Below are positions 25,001 through 40,300 of a DNA stretch of 64,000 bases, one piece after another. Position numbers and translations under genes: made by a program. Positions within the stretch are counted from its first letter, which is position 1. Each line of letters opens with the position of its first letter. Source of the DNA: Ooceraea biroi (taxonomy: Eukaryota; Arthropoda; Insecta; Hymenoptera; Formicidae). A model generated the notes under the pieces. That model worked only from the letters and a program-made list of their open reading frames with translations. It was not told the origin of the DNA and ran no database searches. The stretch spans positions 4,310,874 through 4,374,873 of the forward strand of contig NC_039512.1 in the NCBI RefSeq assembly GCF_003672135.1, read 5' to 3'.

Positions 25001-28000
25001 TACACCGTTTTTAAAATTTCTGCAGAATTATGAGATGCTTTGTCTGCAAATAAAAGAAAAAAATAACTAGCAAGCTTACTCTTATATGGAAATTATTTTT
25101 GTGATAAACCGGTTACGTGAACAATTTAAGGAAAAGAAAGAAACTAAGGGATGAAATATGGAGTATTGTGTAAACTTTGTCGCGCATCATAACAGGGATA
25201 AAGCGTGACAGCTATACGTTGAATATGCATTCGTCGTGTTGGGCCCGACTAGATCCTAAAGTCGTAACGTGGGATCACTCACGCTCGGATTCATTATTGA
25301 AGCAACCCTGCACGTGGTTCGAATACAACAGCAAATAACCGTGAAAAATATATTTGTATTACATTTCATATTAATGTACAATCGTGATCACGAATGAACG
25401 TTTTCAAAACACCTGAAAATATAATATATAATTTATAGAGATTCACAGAAAATAGCATCACCTGCGCGCACGAACAAAGGAGTATGGAAAATTGTAAAAA
25501 TTTTGTGGTATAAAACCAATCGTTATGAAACTTGACACAAACTTAGTATGAGGTAAAATATGAAGAAATCTAACTAAAATCGACCGGCTAAATGAGTGGA
25601 TCCTGGTCAAAAAGCAGAAAATGTGTCCAATGACATTTTATGAAATTCTATGAAGTACACACTCCTCATTCATGTAGTCGACAAAGCTGCAGTATTTGTG
25701 AGGAGCCATTCACGAACAATGTTATTGTATTGCCAAAATTAGATTATACAGGGTGTCCCGGGTTTTAACCGACAAACTGCGGGAGCATATTCTACTAGTG
25801 GAAATAAGAAAAAATTCTTATATCGAGTTTGCTTAGAAATGCTTTATTACAAAGTTATAAACCAATATTGAAAACAAATATGAGATAAGTAACAACGGAT
25901 TTTTTCACAAAAATAAAAATTATCTACGCAATGATTTAGTGACGCATTTCAAAATGTTGTCCTTGGACATCGATACAAGCTAGACATCGACGTAGTACAG
26001 AATTTGTTACAGTACGACATTCCTGAAAATGTTGTTGCATCTCAGTAACTGAATTAGTAATTCGTTGCTTTAAATCTATCTGGTACTCTCCTGTTAGGAA
26101 ATCTACGTTGATACTCTCGTACGGCAGCTCGTGCATTTCCGTCACAGAATCCGTACACGAAATGAATATCGGTGTATTCCTCATTTGAAAACACTTTTGG
26201 CATTCTGATAGTAATTGCTAGTTGACACGACGATTGAAATCTAACAGCTACTCTTGTGAAAGTAACAATCATACTGAATCGTTTGAACATAGTGAACATG
26301 AATACATGTGAATACACGTAACATAAACATCTTGGACCTTCCAAATTCTACACTATGTTCCGTTGTTACTTATCTCATATTTCTTTTCAATATTGGTTTA
26401 TAACTTTGTAATAAAGCATTTCTAAGCAAACTCGATATAAGAATTTTTTCTTATTTCCACTAGTAGAATATGCTCCCGCAGTTTGTCGGTTAAAACCCGG
26501 GACACCCTGTATAAGTGGTAAATGGCACTGCCGCCACACGATTCATTAGACACATTTTCTGCTTTTTGACCAGGATCCACTCATTTAGCCGGTCGATTTT
26601 AGTTAGATTTCTTTATATTTTACCTCATACTAAGTTTGTGTCAAGTTTCATAACGATTGGTTTTGTACCACAAAATTTTTACAATTTTCCATACTCCTTT
26701 TCTGCATTTTCCGTTAAAGAGTCTTTTTTCCTGGAGGCGCAGTGGCCCTGAAGAACAAGCCTCGATCATTTAATTGCCCTCGCGATCAGCAGCAAGTGTT
26801 ATTATTACGTTAGTTGTGACAGCTCAGTTGTAACAATTGGCAAGACTGTGCACGCCACAGTCGAGAATCTTGAAGGGATCTGCACGAAAGAGCGATTTTA
26901 ATCGCACCATATCGGCCCTTCGAGATCCATACAAGGTTCGTCGGCGCACGTGGAGCAGCCTTGACGGCGGTCGACGTCGACAAGGAGAATTCGCGTCCCA
27001 ACGCGCATTAAGGCGAACGAAGCAAGCGACAACACGCGATCCGCGCGTCTCGACGATAAATCATCCGTCGTAATCGTTGCAATTTTGCGACGGCGGAGCG
27101 GAGATTGGGTGGTGCGCTGAGGGGTAGCTGCGTGCCGCCCCCGATAAAGCACGCGCGAGGAAGCCTTCGGGAAAAGTCTTCGCGAGGAAACGACATTTGC
27201 GTGCGACAGAAATCTCCATACTAAGGAAAGCGACGAATTTATTTAGAAGCCCGTGAACCGATCGAAATCGAGCGGAATGCATCACGAAACAGCTTTTAGC
27301 GTTTAGAATTAAGAACAAAATGGTAAAAGTTGCAATTAAAAGCAATACAATGTAAAAATTCAAATCATCTTTGAAAGTTAACATTTTAGATATTGTTTTC
27401 AGAACTTTAAAATAAATTTCTGAAAGAATGGATCAATCATTATTACGGATGTGTATTATTACTATGGAATTCTTCAGTTATCACGGAATCTTTTTCTATA
27501 CGTTTCGTGACAAATGCGAAAATTTCTAATTCAAAAGAGTTTTACTGTACAGGGTGAGGCACCTAAAACAGGCCACCTGAATATCTCGGCTGTTATTGGT
27601 GATAGAAAAAAATGTGTCAGAGCAAACTTGCATGGTTCCGAGGGACACATAATTTGTTCTAAATAATTTTTTATTAGGTGGACGCGTAGAGGTCATATGA
27701 AGGTCAACTTCGTTTTTTTAAATGGTATATGGTTTTTTTACGTACCATCTAGTAGAGCGTTTGAAGATGCGCACATTGATCTACGGGTCAAAATCATTCA
27801 AGGTCACTGAAGGTTAAAATTTCTAAGTGCTAGAACTTTTTCATTTCTGAGTTTACGGTATTTTCAATAGCAGAGAACTCTAGGCAATATAAAAAATATA
27901 GATATCAACAACTCAGAACTTCTCGGAAAAGAAAAAATTTCTAACGGCTAGAACTTTTTCATTCTGAATTTACGATATTTTTAATAGCAGGGAACTCTAG

Positions 28001-31000
28001 GCAATATAAGAAATAATGATATGAACAACTCAGAACTTCTCGGGAAAAAAAAATTTCTAATGGCTAGAACTTTTTCATTTCTGAATTTACAGTATTTTCA
28101 ATAGCAGGGAACTCTAGGCAATATAAAAAATAATGATATCATCAACTCAGAACTTCTCGGAAAAGAAAAATTTCTAACGGCTAGAACTTTTTCATTTCTG
28201 AATTTACGGTATTTTCAATAGCAAAGAACTCTAGGCAATATAAAAAATAATGATAACAACTCAGAACTTCGCAGAAAAGAAAAAATTTCTAACGGCTAGA
28301 ACTTTTTCATTTCTGAAATTACGGTATTTTCAATAGCAGAGAACTCTAGGCAATATAAAGTAAATTATTTTCCCTTGCAGTTGGCCTTCAGTGACCTTGA
28401 ATGATTTTGACCCGATCAAGATTTAGATCAATGTGCGCATCTTCAAACGCTCTACTAGATGGTACGTAAAAAAACATATCATACCATTTAAAAAAACGAA
28501 GTTGACCTTCATCTGATCTCTACGTCCACCTAATAAAAAACTAACTAACTATTTAGAACAAATTATGTGTCCCTCGAAACCATGCAAGTTTGGTCTGACA
28601 CATTTTTTTCTATCACCAATAACAGCCGAGATAGTCAGGTGGCCTGTTTTAGGTGCCTCACCCTGTATACAGGGTGGCCCATTTTAATTTATACAGTCGA
28701 TTTTTTAAAAAACTAAAAGAGATACGAAAAAATGTTTCAGACAGACATGTCACGATTTCGAGGGGGACATAAGATGATACCATTGGTTTGACCTTGAATA
28801 GTCGTTTGAAGGTCACGCGAAGATCACCTTCAATTTCTTAAATTGAAACCCCAACTTTTTATTGCAGATTCTTATTCTCCATTGAAAAGTAAGTAACTTT
28901 TGTCTGAAACATTTTTCCGAAAAATGTCATCTTATGTCCTTAAAATGTCCTCAAAACTCATCTTGAAGATCATTTTAAGGACATAAGATGACATTTTTCG
29001 GAAAAATGTTTCAGACAAAAGTTACTTACTTTTCGATGGAGAATAAGAATCTGCAATAAAAAGTTGGGGTTTCAATTTAAGAAATTGAAGGTGATCTTCG
29101 CGTGACCTTCAAACGACTATTCAAGGTCAAACCAATGGTATCATCTTATGTCCCCCTCGAAATCGTGACATGTCTGTCTGAAACATTTTTTCGTATCTCT
29201 TTTAGTTTTTTAAAAAATCGACTGTATAAATTAAAATGGGCCACCCTGTATATATGACTTGGTTATATTTTCGCAGTTAGCTGTACTATAGATAAATGAC
29301 GTTTGAATCTTGATCTCCTTGATGCGGTCTCTTCTGAGGCGAGGCACAAATGGCTCCGTCGAAGATACACTTTTCAAACTCTCCAGACTGCGCGTACCCA
29401 CCGTTTGTGGTATAACTTAATTAAGTTCCGACACAATAAAGCTGGGAGGAAGGGAATGAATATTTATCTAGGGAATGGACTGCGCGTACATTGTACTCGT
29501 TGCACAATGAAATTTCAGCGAGTACTTGTCTATGTATAAATAATGAGCACGTATTCATATTTCTGTTAATTACCATTAACATTGACGTAGATCTTGAAAT
29601 ATTTTATCAAGGCAGCATATAAATGGAGATACTTTTATCCAGCTTATATTTGGTTACGTATATACCTTCGTGCATATCAACGATAATTTTGAAATATAAA
29701 TGTTTTAGAGTATTTTTGTACACTAGTTGATTATTCCAAAGAGTATTTTGAAAGAGCTAAAAAACAATAATTATAACATTTATAATTATGCTGACCATGA
29801 TATTGTTATATCAATTATATTGTAATATTGAACGTAATATTGCAATAATGTTAATCGCTTTGTAATCACTTCAAAGAATAATATGTATCACGTCAGTCCT
29901 TAATGCCTCGTGAGCACCCCCTAATTTTTAATTACAAGATGAGATCACGAGAAGAGACCTCAGGAATTATAATCGCTGCGGCATTTCGCGAGCTGTCCTT
30001 TTGAGACCGCGTCGCTCCCTGAAGAACACAAGATTTGCATTTTCGAAGATATGGCTGTCGCTCCCGCGCCAGTCGTATATATTTGCGCCGTAAATTTAAT
30101 AAATCAGTGGATTAATTTTCTACGAGTGCGCAAGAGCATCTCACGTTCACTTCCGACGGACTATTCTCTCCTCCCACGTATGCGAGTAGATTAATTGAGA
30201 TTTGCGTCATATAGATATGACGTCACAGACGCGCAACCGAACCGTGAATAAAAACGAATAAAATGCACACTGCCCCGCGTTTCTACCACCCGGTGTTGAC
30301 GAGAGAAACAAATTCAGCGAGCTTTTCAGCAGACATGAGTACCGTGCTTTTGTACCGAGAGAATCGAGATCCGCCCGGACCCATTAGTCAAACATCGTTA
30401 AAAATTCAATAGTTTCCGCGATGATTTTATATCCCAAATTGAAAAACTATTACCTGACATGTTAAAACTCGTTCGATATAGTTATAGACAAATTTGTGAT
30501 AGGGAAATGTATATATCGTTATCATGATTTTCTCTTATTATTATCGCTTTTATTAATTATTTTATCATTAATTACTTTATTATTACTGGCTATTATTATT
30601 ACTATTTGATTATTATTTGATGATGATTATTATTATTATTAAAACATTTTTTATTCTTTTCTGTTTTGTACGGATTTATAAATGAACGATTCATCGCAAG
30701 ATCCAGTTTGGGTACTGTTGGAAGTGAAATCATCCAATTTATATCTACGAATCCGAGATCCACCCTATCTAATTTTGAGCACTTGGGAGATATGACGGTA
30801 TCTCGTTCGACTCGCAGATGATTCTTTTGTACGAAGCGACCGAGTGATTTTCCCGAATTCCATCGCGCGCATTCATTTCGGTCTGTCACGTCGCCGCGAT
30901 ATCGACGCCACCCCGCCGTCGCGTGTTTCTATAGCTGCTTTATGGTCGCGATATATTAAATCGAACGCAAGCGTTTTCTCTCGTATAAGAGAGCTCCTTC

Positions 31001-34000
31001 GCACGAATTGGGACGCTGCCTCGATTCCTCGATGCAGCCCGCAGACATGTGGCTCCGTCGTCGTAATAACGCGCCTGGATACAAAAGGGGGTGGCAGCGT
31101 TTTCGGTAGCGCGGTCTCACTACGTGATCGACTTCGCCTCGTGACTTAATACCTTCTTATTTCCGAGCTTTCTCGCTTCGCGCGATGAAAAATTGTGTCG
31201 CAATGTCGGACGTCTGGCGGTGCAGTGATATCGCGGTGTCGCTTATTGTTGCAGCGGAATAAAAAAAAGAAAATAAACCTCTCTCTCTCTCTTTTCTTCT
31301 CTGAAGGAAGATCTATTTTTAAATTATCCGCCATATATGAAAGCGGTTCCTGGACTGTTAATGTGCGAACCGAGCACTTATACGAAGCGGCTCACTGCAA
31401 TAATGAAGGGTTGTTACGTCGGAAATTTATTTATTCACACACACCGCGTATAATATTATACGTCCATAATGTGGATAATCCAATGAAAATTACCGTTAAT
31501 TTCATAATCTTGCGAGGAACTTAATCCATATCAAATATGTACATTCCGCTGCTAGTCTCTGGTGTACGTATATCATTTCTTCCCGTCGTTACCGAGTTTC
31601 GCGAGTAATAATTTATGGCAAGTATGTATAGTCGTCATCCAAGTTAAACATGCAATATCATATTTCATACAGATAATGTACTGTTGTAAAACATTGAATA
31701 TTGTTATTGTACCTAACTTTCCCATTACAGGAGAGAGATCTTGTAATGCTATTAATTTCATCTAATAGTCTCGATCAACTGCTCTCAATTATTAATAATT
31801 TATATATAATGTGGTCGGTGAGATCCGAGTTTTTGATGAATATTGAACACCGAATAGTATAAATGCATGACTCTTTTGTAAGAAGCTTTTCCATATTTAT
31901 TATATATTAATCACGTCCTAGAAATAGTAAATTATAATGGCTCGCGTGTTACTCCGTTTGTGCTTTGCGCATTCGTGCAACATATATATACATATATATA
32001 ATACATAACGTGTTTCGCAGAGCCTGTATTATGCCAGTGGGAAATATAATTACTGCGCGTTTACGAGAAGATAGGATAATAGACTATTTAGACATCTCCA
32101 ACAGAATCACATTTCATGTCCTCAGGTCATGATGCTTTGCAGAAAATCCTTGTGCGAGAAAGAAAAATACGATTTACCGCCTGTAAATAAGAGAATGCAT
32201 CAAGAGAAAATAATGAGAATTGAAATAAATGTTATTACATATTACTTTTTTTGTTTACCATTATCAATAATTCATTGATAAGTGATACTATTATTTTAAA
32301 GAGGCATATATTTAAATTTTAGACTATTGACTCGCATTCGACGATAATTCTTGTACAAACGTATCTCAGAGTCATTTAATTATTGAAGGCTTTTAATTGA
32401 CTCGATTCACATTGTGCAGTTGAATAAATTTGCTCTTGTACGAAAGCTGATGAAATGCATTGGAAGATTTGCCCTTTTTATATTATTTAGCTTTTTGTCA
32501 TACTATCATGTGATTTATTATAATTACAATCACACAATTTAGGACAGCGAGTGCAGAAAAATTATTATATATGTATTTTACGAGTCCGCATACAAAATTT
32601 GCTTGAGGATGATATTCAATAATGATTTACTACATAGATAAAAATAGAATTTAGAGATAGAATTTGCAAATGCAAGAATTCCTTGCATAAAATTAAAAAA
32701 TAATTAAAGTATGAACATTTCAATTATACGTGAGTAAAATGGTAAAAGAGTGATTCCACAAATGTGGTCTTTCTACTCTACATTAAAAACCTGAATAAAA
32801 TTTAAAGAGAAAAAGGGACAGATATATCTACTATTTACTTTCGTGAAAGGAAAATGGTTTCCATTGTGGATTTGCGGAGAACATTTTCTTTATTGTTGCA
32901 AGAATTCGCTTTTTTCGCAGCAACTCTCTGTAATCGAATAAATCGTTTGCGGGAGTGTCACGAATTGCCGTGTGAAGTTCATCTTGATACACGATCATAA
33001 AGAATTAACCGTTCGAGCGGCCGTCGCGGATGTCTCGCCGAGTACAATGCAAAAACTCGGCTGTTGTTGTATGTTAGAATCAGCTGCAAGCTCGTGCAAG
33101 TATATCGGCTGCACCTTGACCCGATCTAACTTCGGTCGCGAAAGTTACTCGCGTGTGAATCAAGATTAAGTAAGGTCGGGCTGACCTTACTTGCTGCCGA
33201 CTAGCAGACACGATCACTACGTGCGTAATCGTTTTCTGAAGAAGCCGGAACTTGCCGTCGTTCTTTAACAATCAACAACTGAGGCGCATTTCTTTTTTTA
33301 CACAATAGTGAACGAATTTATGGTACTATGCAGCAGTTAAACTGAGATCTATATGTCGATATATTTCATGTGATTCTTAAGTCTGCGATTTTTATTAAGA
33401 TGCTTTAATTTATAAGTCTGAAATGTGCGTCCCATGAATTATGAAGATTCCATAATTATTACATTACAGAGACAAATTTCTTTTTATATTTTTATAATAA
33501 AAATGAAATAACGTGTATATGTGTGTATGCGTGTAATAATGTATTTTCGTGCTTTCATGATCACGCATTTTGTCTCGAATCCGTTTTCGATCTTTAAGCA
33601 TGTAATATTTTGATATTTAGAAGGTCCTTCAGAAAGCGCTGTTTTTCATCACTGGATAATCCAATCATAACACAATAAAATATCAATTCATGACAGGTAC
33701 CTTGAATTGTATTCGATACATGTTGCCATTGCGTGTGTAACGTTTGATGTCAATGTTACGCACAGTAACGCTCTGTGACGTTGCAATGGCGCAATTCAGC
33801 GGACGTGATATCACAGTGATTTGACGTTGCTGCGCATTGCTATGCTGCGTCGTTCTCCACGTATTACCCCGGTTGAACGGTAGATAACTCACACATGCAT
33901 AGGGTCGTTAAAACAATGAAATAGTGATTACGTTAAAGACGAAGGGTTAACACCACTTGCCCTTTAGCGCGGCGGTTCTGCATGGGCGCGGTATAAATGC

Positions 34001-37000
34001 TCTTCGATTTCTTGTATCTTGTCTTTTGATTGCGTTTAAAAACTTAACCATGATTGATTCATTGTTCTTAAGAATCTAGCGCGATCGATTTTAGAATATA
34101 TTTCTGATCTATAATTCTGATGCATAATTTTTGAAGTTTCGTTTAACTTTTTTTCAAGTTTCTTTATTTACTGTTTCTTTGAAGAAACTATAATTCAAGA
34201 CAGATAGTGGATAGAGAATTTTGACGTGTATGAAATATTTAGAAATTTTCCAAGATATGCAACATTTTGATGGAAACAGTATTATCAAATATAAATAAAT
34301 TATACACACACAATCGGAGTATATGCGTTTCTTCTCCATTGTTAGAATAATAAATAGAGAAACCTGCTGTAAAATATTAAAACTTCTATTAAAACCTTTA
34401 TTAGAGTCTAATGATATTTCCGCTTGTGAATGTTAGTCACGCATTTAACGTTTATTCGCAACGAAACAACGCGGCAGGAGTAGTTTTATTCACTTTCGTA
34501 AAGAGCCGTGCCTGAAGTTCAAAGTTCAAGCAGCAATATAACACGTACGAGCAGCAGGCGATCATAAAAGAAGGCCAGAACCCATCAGGGGCAAATCAGG
34601 CGGAGTCGACGTATTTTTATGCCTCTTTAAAAATCACGGTAAATTATCTGATTTACTATGTTAACGTTAAGAACGCGAACTCGCAGGTATTCGTGACTCA
34701 TGAAACTTAGCGTTTTCCCGATGGAATACGTTTCTGGATATTTCTGTGTAATAAATTTTCCGCAGGCTAGGCACTAGAGGTACTTGGGGGAAAACGACGA
34801 CAACTTACTCAACTATCTGATAATATATGTTTCTCGGGGGAGGCGAGATAGTAGCATATAATTCGTTGTACTTGCTCACGTGCTGGCCTGACACGACATT
34901 CTACAAGATTAGGAATGGATTCAGGATCGCTGGAGCCAAAGTATGTCGCAATTTTTCCAGTAAGCGTAGCGCCCGGTCTTGTTCGTACTTTAAATCTTGT
35001 AACGTTGCCCGGTTGTCTTGGCGCTTGTTATTGCTTCAGTTTCGTTGGAATCATAACGCGTGAAGCGTATATCCTCGCGGAAAAACCAATACGTATCGCA
35101 TCGTGATGCATCGTAGCGATAAATTCATGCGAAGTCTGATAATTGTAAGATACGAGTAAGATACAAATAAAATGTCTTTTTTTAAAGATTGTGCGTTAAG
35201 TTCGAAAATGTAACAACCTTTCTCGTGCTTGATACATCTTTTATTACGATGATTCAGACAGAATAATTTTCTAGCTTCCTCTTCTGCGATAAAAATTCTA
35301 CGATTGAAATTTGTGTAACTAATTTTAATAATTCTGAATTTCGCTGAAGTTTAATTTAAATAAATGTAATCTTAGATATTCTCTATAAATTGTTTTAATA
35401 AATAATATTTTCTTGTCATGTGAGAAAAACATTACGAAATAGTTGTGATGGAAGGAGTTGTACAATCTATTTTATTCGAAAGTAATACAATTTGTTATCG
35501 AGATACACACGTCTTAAAAAGGCCAGCGAGTTATCGTCAGTCGTAAATTTATTTCTGGATTTACACGACGGTTACCACGAACGCAGTAGATCAGTGGTTC
35601 GTGCGAGCGCGGATTAGTGACACGTAACACGAATTTCTCTACACAATGTGATTGCTTCAAGGAACTTCGAAAGTATTCTTTTCTATCTTATTCATGCGAA
35701 ATTACGAGGAGAGAAGAAGACTGGAAAATCTAGCAGCTACGTTGAATATTTTCAACAGACAACGTTAATGGATTGTTATCGTGCTCTGTCATTTGCCTTT
35801 AACATGGCAGCATTGAATGGATACTCATGCGTACATTATTTCTTCAAATGGGGTCAAGATTTATCTCTCATAAACACGTAAAATGTTTCGAAGGGGCAAC
35901 CCTCGAGATATCGCTGCCACTTCCGCTCGCAATAGAAAACAACAGATAGAAATCTGTTTTAGTTAAATAAAACGTATATTTAGTCTTTATGAGCCGTTGA
36001 AACGTTGATATATACCCTATTACTTGAAATAGTATAAATTTTGTAGAATATTTCCAAAAGTTTTAATTATTATATTCCATATAGTATCTCACGTCAAACA
36101 TATTGCACTTTTTTAAATAAGAAATATATCCAAATAATAAATTAAATTATTTGGAATATATAATAAAAATAAGAAACATGGAATAAATTAAATTCTATGG
36201 AAAATCTGACACACACACATACGCACACAAGAGGCCGATAAATCGGGGGTTGGTTTCTTCTTCGTCATCGCAGTCGCTAACGCAAATCGCTGGTCACGAC
36301 AATGCGGCGCGTTTCTTCAAGACAGCGAACGCTGTGAAGCGCATTTACGCCGTCTCGTTGTTATCCTCCTTCCTCCTCGAACTCTCCTTTCGCGTTTGAA
36401 ATTTATCTCACGTTCGAAAATTGCTCGACATGGTGGCGTCAGAGCTTCGGTACCATCCGTTTGTAATCTAAATCTTTTTAATGCGTTTCATCGATCCGGC
36501 CTCGGCCCGGAGTGCTTTACAACGGACTTCGATTCTCTTCGCCGTGCCATTCGTCTCAATTAACTTCCTCTTCGGATCCTAGAAGCGTTAATTGGTCCGG
36601 AGTCGTCCACCGTAGTTCCGTGATTTTTCTTTCGCTCTCTCGCCGTAAAAGAAAACGCTTTAGTACTTCTACGCATTACCGCGATTTATACACGCACAGA
36701 CATTTAACACAAAAGAGGAATCATTCTCCGGTTGTAATTACAGTTGTAATTCTAGTTTTAATTCTAATTGGGAAAAAACAATATTTTATTTCGCATTTTA
36801 ATGTTTGTCGCTTATGGGCTCTTGAGATTTATCCGTGTACAAAGTAACTAATAAATGTGGAAACCATGTGTATCATGTTGCGTGAGAATAATATACGTCG
36901 ATTCAACCAATTACGTATAATTGATTGACCGATCACGTGATACGTGTACATGGAAACGTTTTAATTTTCTGTCCACACACAGTTCGTGATTAAAATATTT

Positions 37001-37271
37001 CTTCATGTTTGAACTATTCCAGAAAAGCAAAAGATAGTACTATTGTATTGCTGTTATGTATAATATTTTACGTATATTATATTATGTATATAATATTTTA
37101 TTACCAAATAGCATAATATATTTTATATACCGTGATATTCCTCTTCACACACACAAGGATATATAAACCCCGCAATTTTTCACTAAAATAGTCTTGATCG
37201 TTGGATGAAAAATGGTCTAGTAAGTCTGAAACACCCTTGATGCCATTTGTCTGTTCTTTTCTTTCTTTCTT

Positions 37272-37303
<32 letters not shown>

Positions 37304-40300
37304 AATGTCTCTCTTCAACCTGAGTTTCCACTATCTCGACCTAACGCCCAAGCAACAGCTACGGCTTTACTAGAAAGAGGAAAGATATCGGTTGCATTCT
37401 ATTGGCCTCTAAGTAGAAAAGTCCATTAAAATCACGGCTGACATACGTCCGTGAGTCGGCGTTTGCGTGGACGATGCAACGTCATCTCTATGAAAGAAAC
37501 AGCCGCGTTCAATCCATTACGAATATCTCTCATCATACCGCGAAAAGCTTTCCACGGGACGAACTTTGATTCATTCCAATATTGCACGTCGAAGCGAGCA
37601 TAACTTGCATCCTAATTTTCATTTGGATCGAAATAAGGCAGGAATTTTATCTTTGACCATCATCGGGATCGTATCAATTACGCGATTGGCAAGTATCAAA
37701 ACAGCTTGTCAATGTGTAACGTAGAAGCAACTTCCGAGAGAGATCGCACGCCGTGATTACACACTTTCCGATAAATGTAATAAATTTAAATTGATAAAAT
37801 TAATCAATTTAAGTAACAATTTAAGTAACGGTCCGTGGAGCTTCCGTGCGGAAATTAAGTTAGCCGATGACGATAATTAATATACTTAAGGCAGATATAT
37901 GCAGACGCGAGCCGAAAATCCTTCCACCGGTGTGGACGTAACGGGGACAGGTAACGGAGCAATAAATTAGGTAATAATAACGAGGTCGTTCAGTGATTAC
38001 TGATCCTGGCACGAGTCGCCGCGATGGTGGTATTTGACGCTGGGCGACTACCTGCGCCTCAAGATGACATTACTATGGCGCGTGCAACAACTTTATGACA
38101 CGAATTATTAATTAATGGACACGTAAAGTTCGGGGACGCTGTAGCTACGTGTTGCTAGCGCGTCGGTGGCAATCAGAGCTCGTTACATCGAGATTTATCG
38201 CGCATAATGCTGCGGAAATCCATTTTCCCATGTTTAATGCACAACGAATTTCCGTGGTTAATATATGTTTCGTGTGCATGTATGTATGTGTACTTCTCTC
38301 TTCCTTTTTCTCTTTGTACGTGTATGTGTGTGTCGAAATAATAATGACTCTTCTACTCGACGGCGCGGATATCGATTATACAAGGTGATTAAGTATAAAT
38401 GTAGCTAAAGTTGTGAGACTATGGTAGAACGAAATAGATTTCTGAATACAACTCGTAATTGAAAACTTATTTGCAACAATATTGAAATTACACAAGCACA
38501 CGGTTATTAGAATGTAAGCGTACAATTTCCAGCAACACATTTCCGCATGTGGTGCACTGCGGAGTATCACATGTTAAAATGTTAACGCCGAATAATGCAC
38601 TTCATGATGTTTTCGTGAAAACAAAATTGCACAGTCGGAAAAAAATATTTACCAGAGAGAAAGATTCGGCGAGTCTGGAAATGTATTTTGTATTTTCGTA
38701 CGTATTTCGTTCTCTCTCGTATATATGTAACGAGCAGATTAAAATGTTATTGATCTCTATTGGCGCGCGGTTTCTTTTTTTTATTGGATTTACTCGGGCC
38801 TTTGTGCGGCACGTTGTAATTGAAAACGAATGGCATGCCAATAATTTCCCGTCGATTAGCGCTAGATACGCGAAAGATAATGCAATGAAAGCCACCGACT
38901 CTCCGTTAATGGAAGGTATCGCTGCTTGACGCCTTCGTCCGTGAAAGTGTTGATTTACGAAGCCGACATTTAATGAAGCGCGCGTTTAATCTCTTATCCT
39001 TTTACCATGATAAAAAAATGAGAGATATTTTTTTCTATTTAATTCCCTTCCTGTTATACCTATGGTGAACGTACGAAAAATCATGTACGTAACAGTTTTT
39101 AAAATTACGATATTGCAACACGAGCGAAGGTTTCTTTTCTTTGGTACGAAAAGACATATTCTTCTTATGTAACGATAGTATAATGTTATTTACCTGCACC
39201 ATAATTTGTGATATTATTACGTAAATTATGTTACGTAATCTTGCATTTCGTACGGACTTACTGCGTAGTCGTGTCGATAATTGCTCGTATAAAATCCATG
39301 CTAATGCGACTAACTAAATCTCGTTGGGAATCCAGCGACAAGGCCTAGGAAGAAGGGAGCAGGGGGTCGACGATGTTACAAGGACTTTTGATCGGGTGTA
39401 CCCTCGAAACCACTTCGCAGAATCGTCGAAAAGCCACCGAGACTCGCGCTGCGAATGTCGAGGACACCCGGTACATACATACGTATATATTCGACGCACA
39501 TAGGCTGGTATCTATCTCACAACACGTTGAATGCAACAGGATCCACTTCAGAGATCATACGCTCGGATGAGTGCATCCGAGTCTCTGTGCGGGAACTCGG
39601 GAAAGAATAGGAACGACCGACAGAAATAGTGCCTCGCTGCGGGTATTTGAACAGGTTCACGTTACTTGATCGGATTATTTTGAGCTCCGGTGCATGACGT
39701 CCACTAATAATCAGCGAGAGTCTCGTTTTGTTTTTTAATCACTCACACAAGAATACTGATGCCCCGATATTCTCGTCGTTGAACCTTTCTCTTGCAGACT
39801 TGAGTTTGCAGACTATGCAGCTTTAGAGAGATCTGGATTGCGTGGATCATAGCAACGATTGAACTCAATCGCAATTAGGTCTAGAATAATTATTACTCGA
39901 CTGTTTCATTCTAAGCTGATTATATCGTAAATCTTTTTATCGATTTACTCGGAATTGATAGTTCGCCGGAGAACGGAGGGCGAAATCGCTTGCGCTTGCT
40001 CTTGCGAGCGTAATTTTCAACTTTATTTCAATGTTCGCTGACGTATGCATTACGGGGTTGAAGCGTAAAGCTTCCGAGCGCACGGGGTGCACGATATCCG
40101 ACATAGTCGTTGTCGTCGTCGTCTGTCGTCGCATCGCGACGACGTCGACTGCACGACGGTCGTTAGCGTGCGAACACCGGTGTGTTTTATAGCCTGATCG
40201 TTAGACGATCGCGTTGGTTGAAGATTTAAGGGATGCTCCGTAAACGGAATCGGTGAAATAACGGTCGTTTTTCCGCTCGTCGTCGCCGTGATTCTTCCCT

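Larger units (their letters stand above)
25476..26700. mobile_element. Outer inverted-repeat element hosting another element
   Basis: The left arm (25476 to about 25636) and right arm (about 26541-26700) are near-perfect inverted copies, about 160 bases each, sharing for example GCAGAAAATGTGTC and AAAGGAGTATGGAAAATTGT. The space between the arms is mostly occupied by the TACAGGGTG-ended element at 25747-26511, which appears to have inserted into the loop of this older fold-back element. No coding sequence belongs to the outer arms. Confidence 0.82.

Noticed and set aside
33168..33192. Perfect short hairpin as a microRNA precursor
   Set aside because: The 10-base stem is too short for a microRNA precursor. 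No known mature sequence was recognised here or in the other small hairpins at 13275 and 40125.
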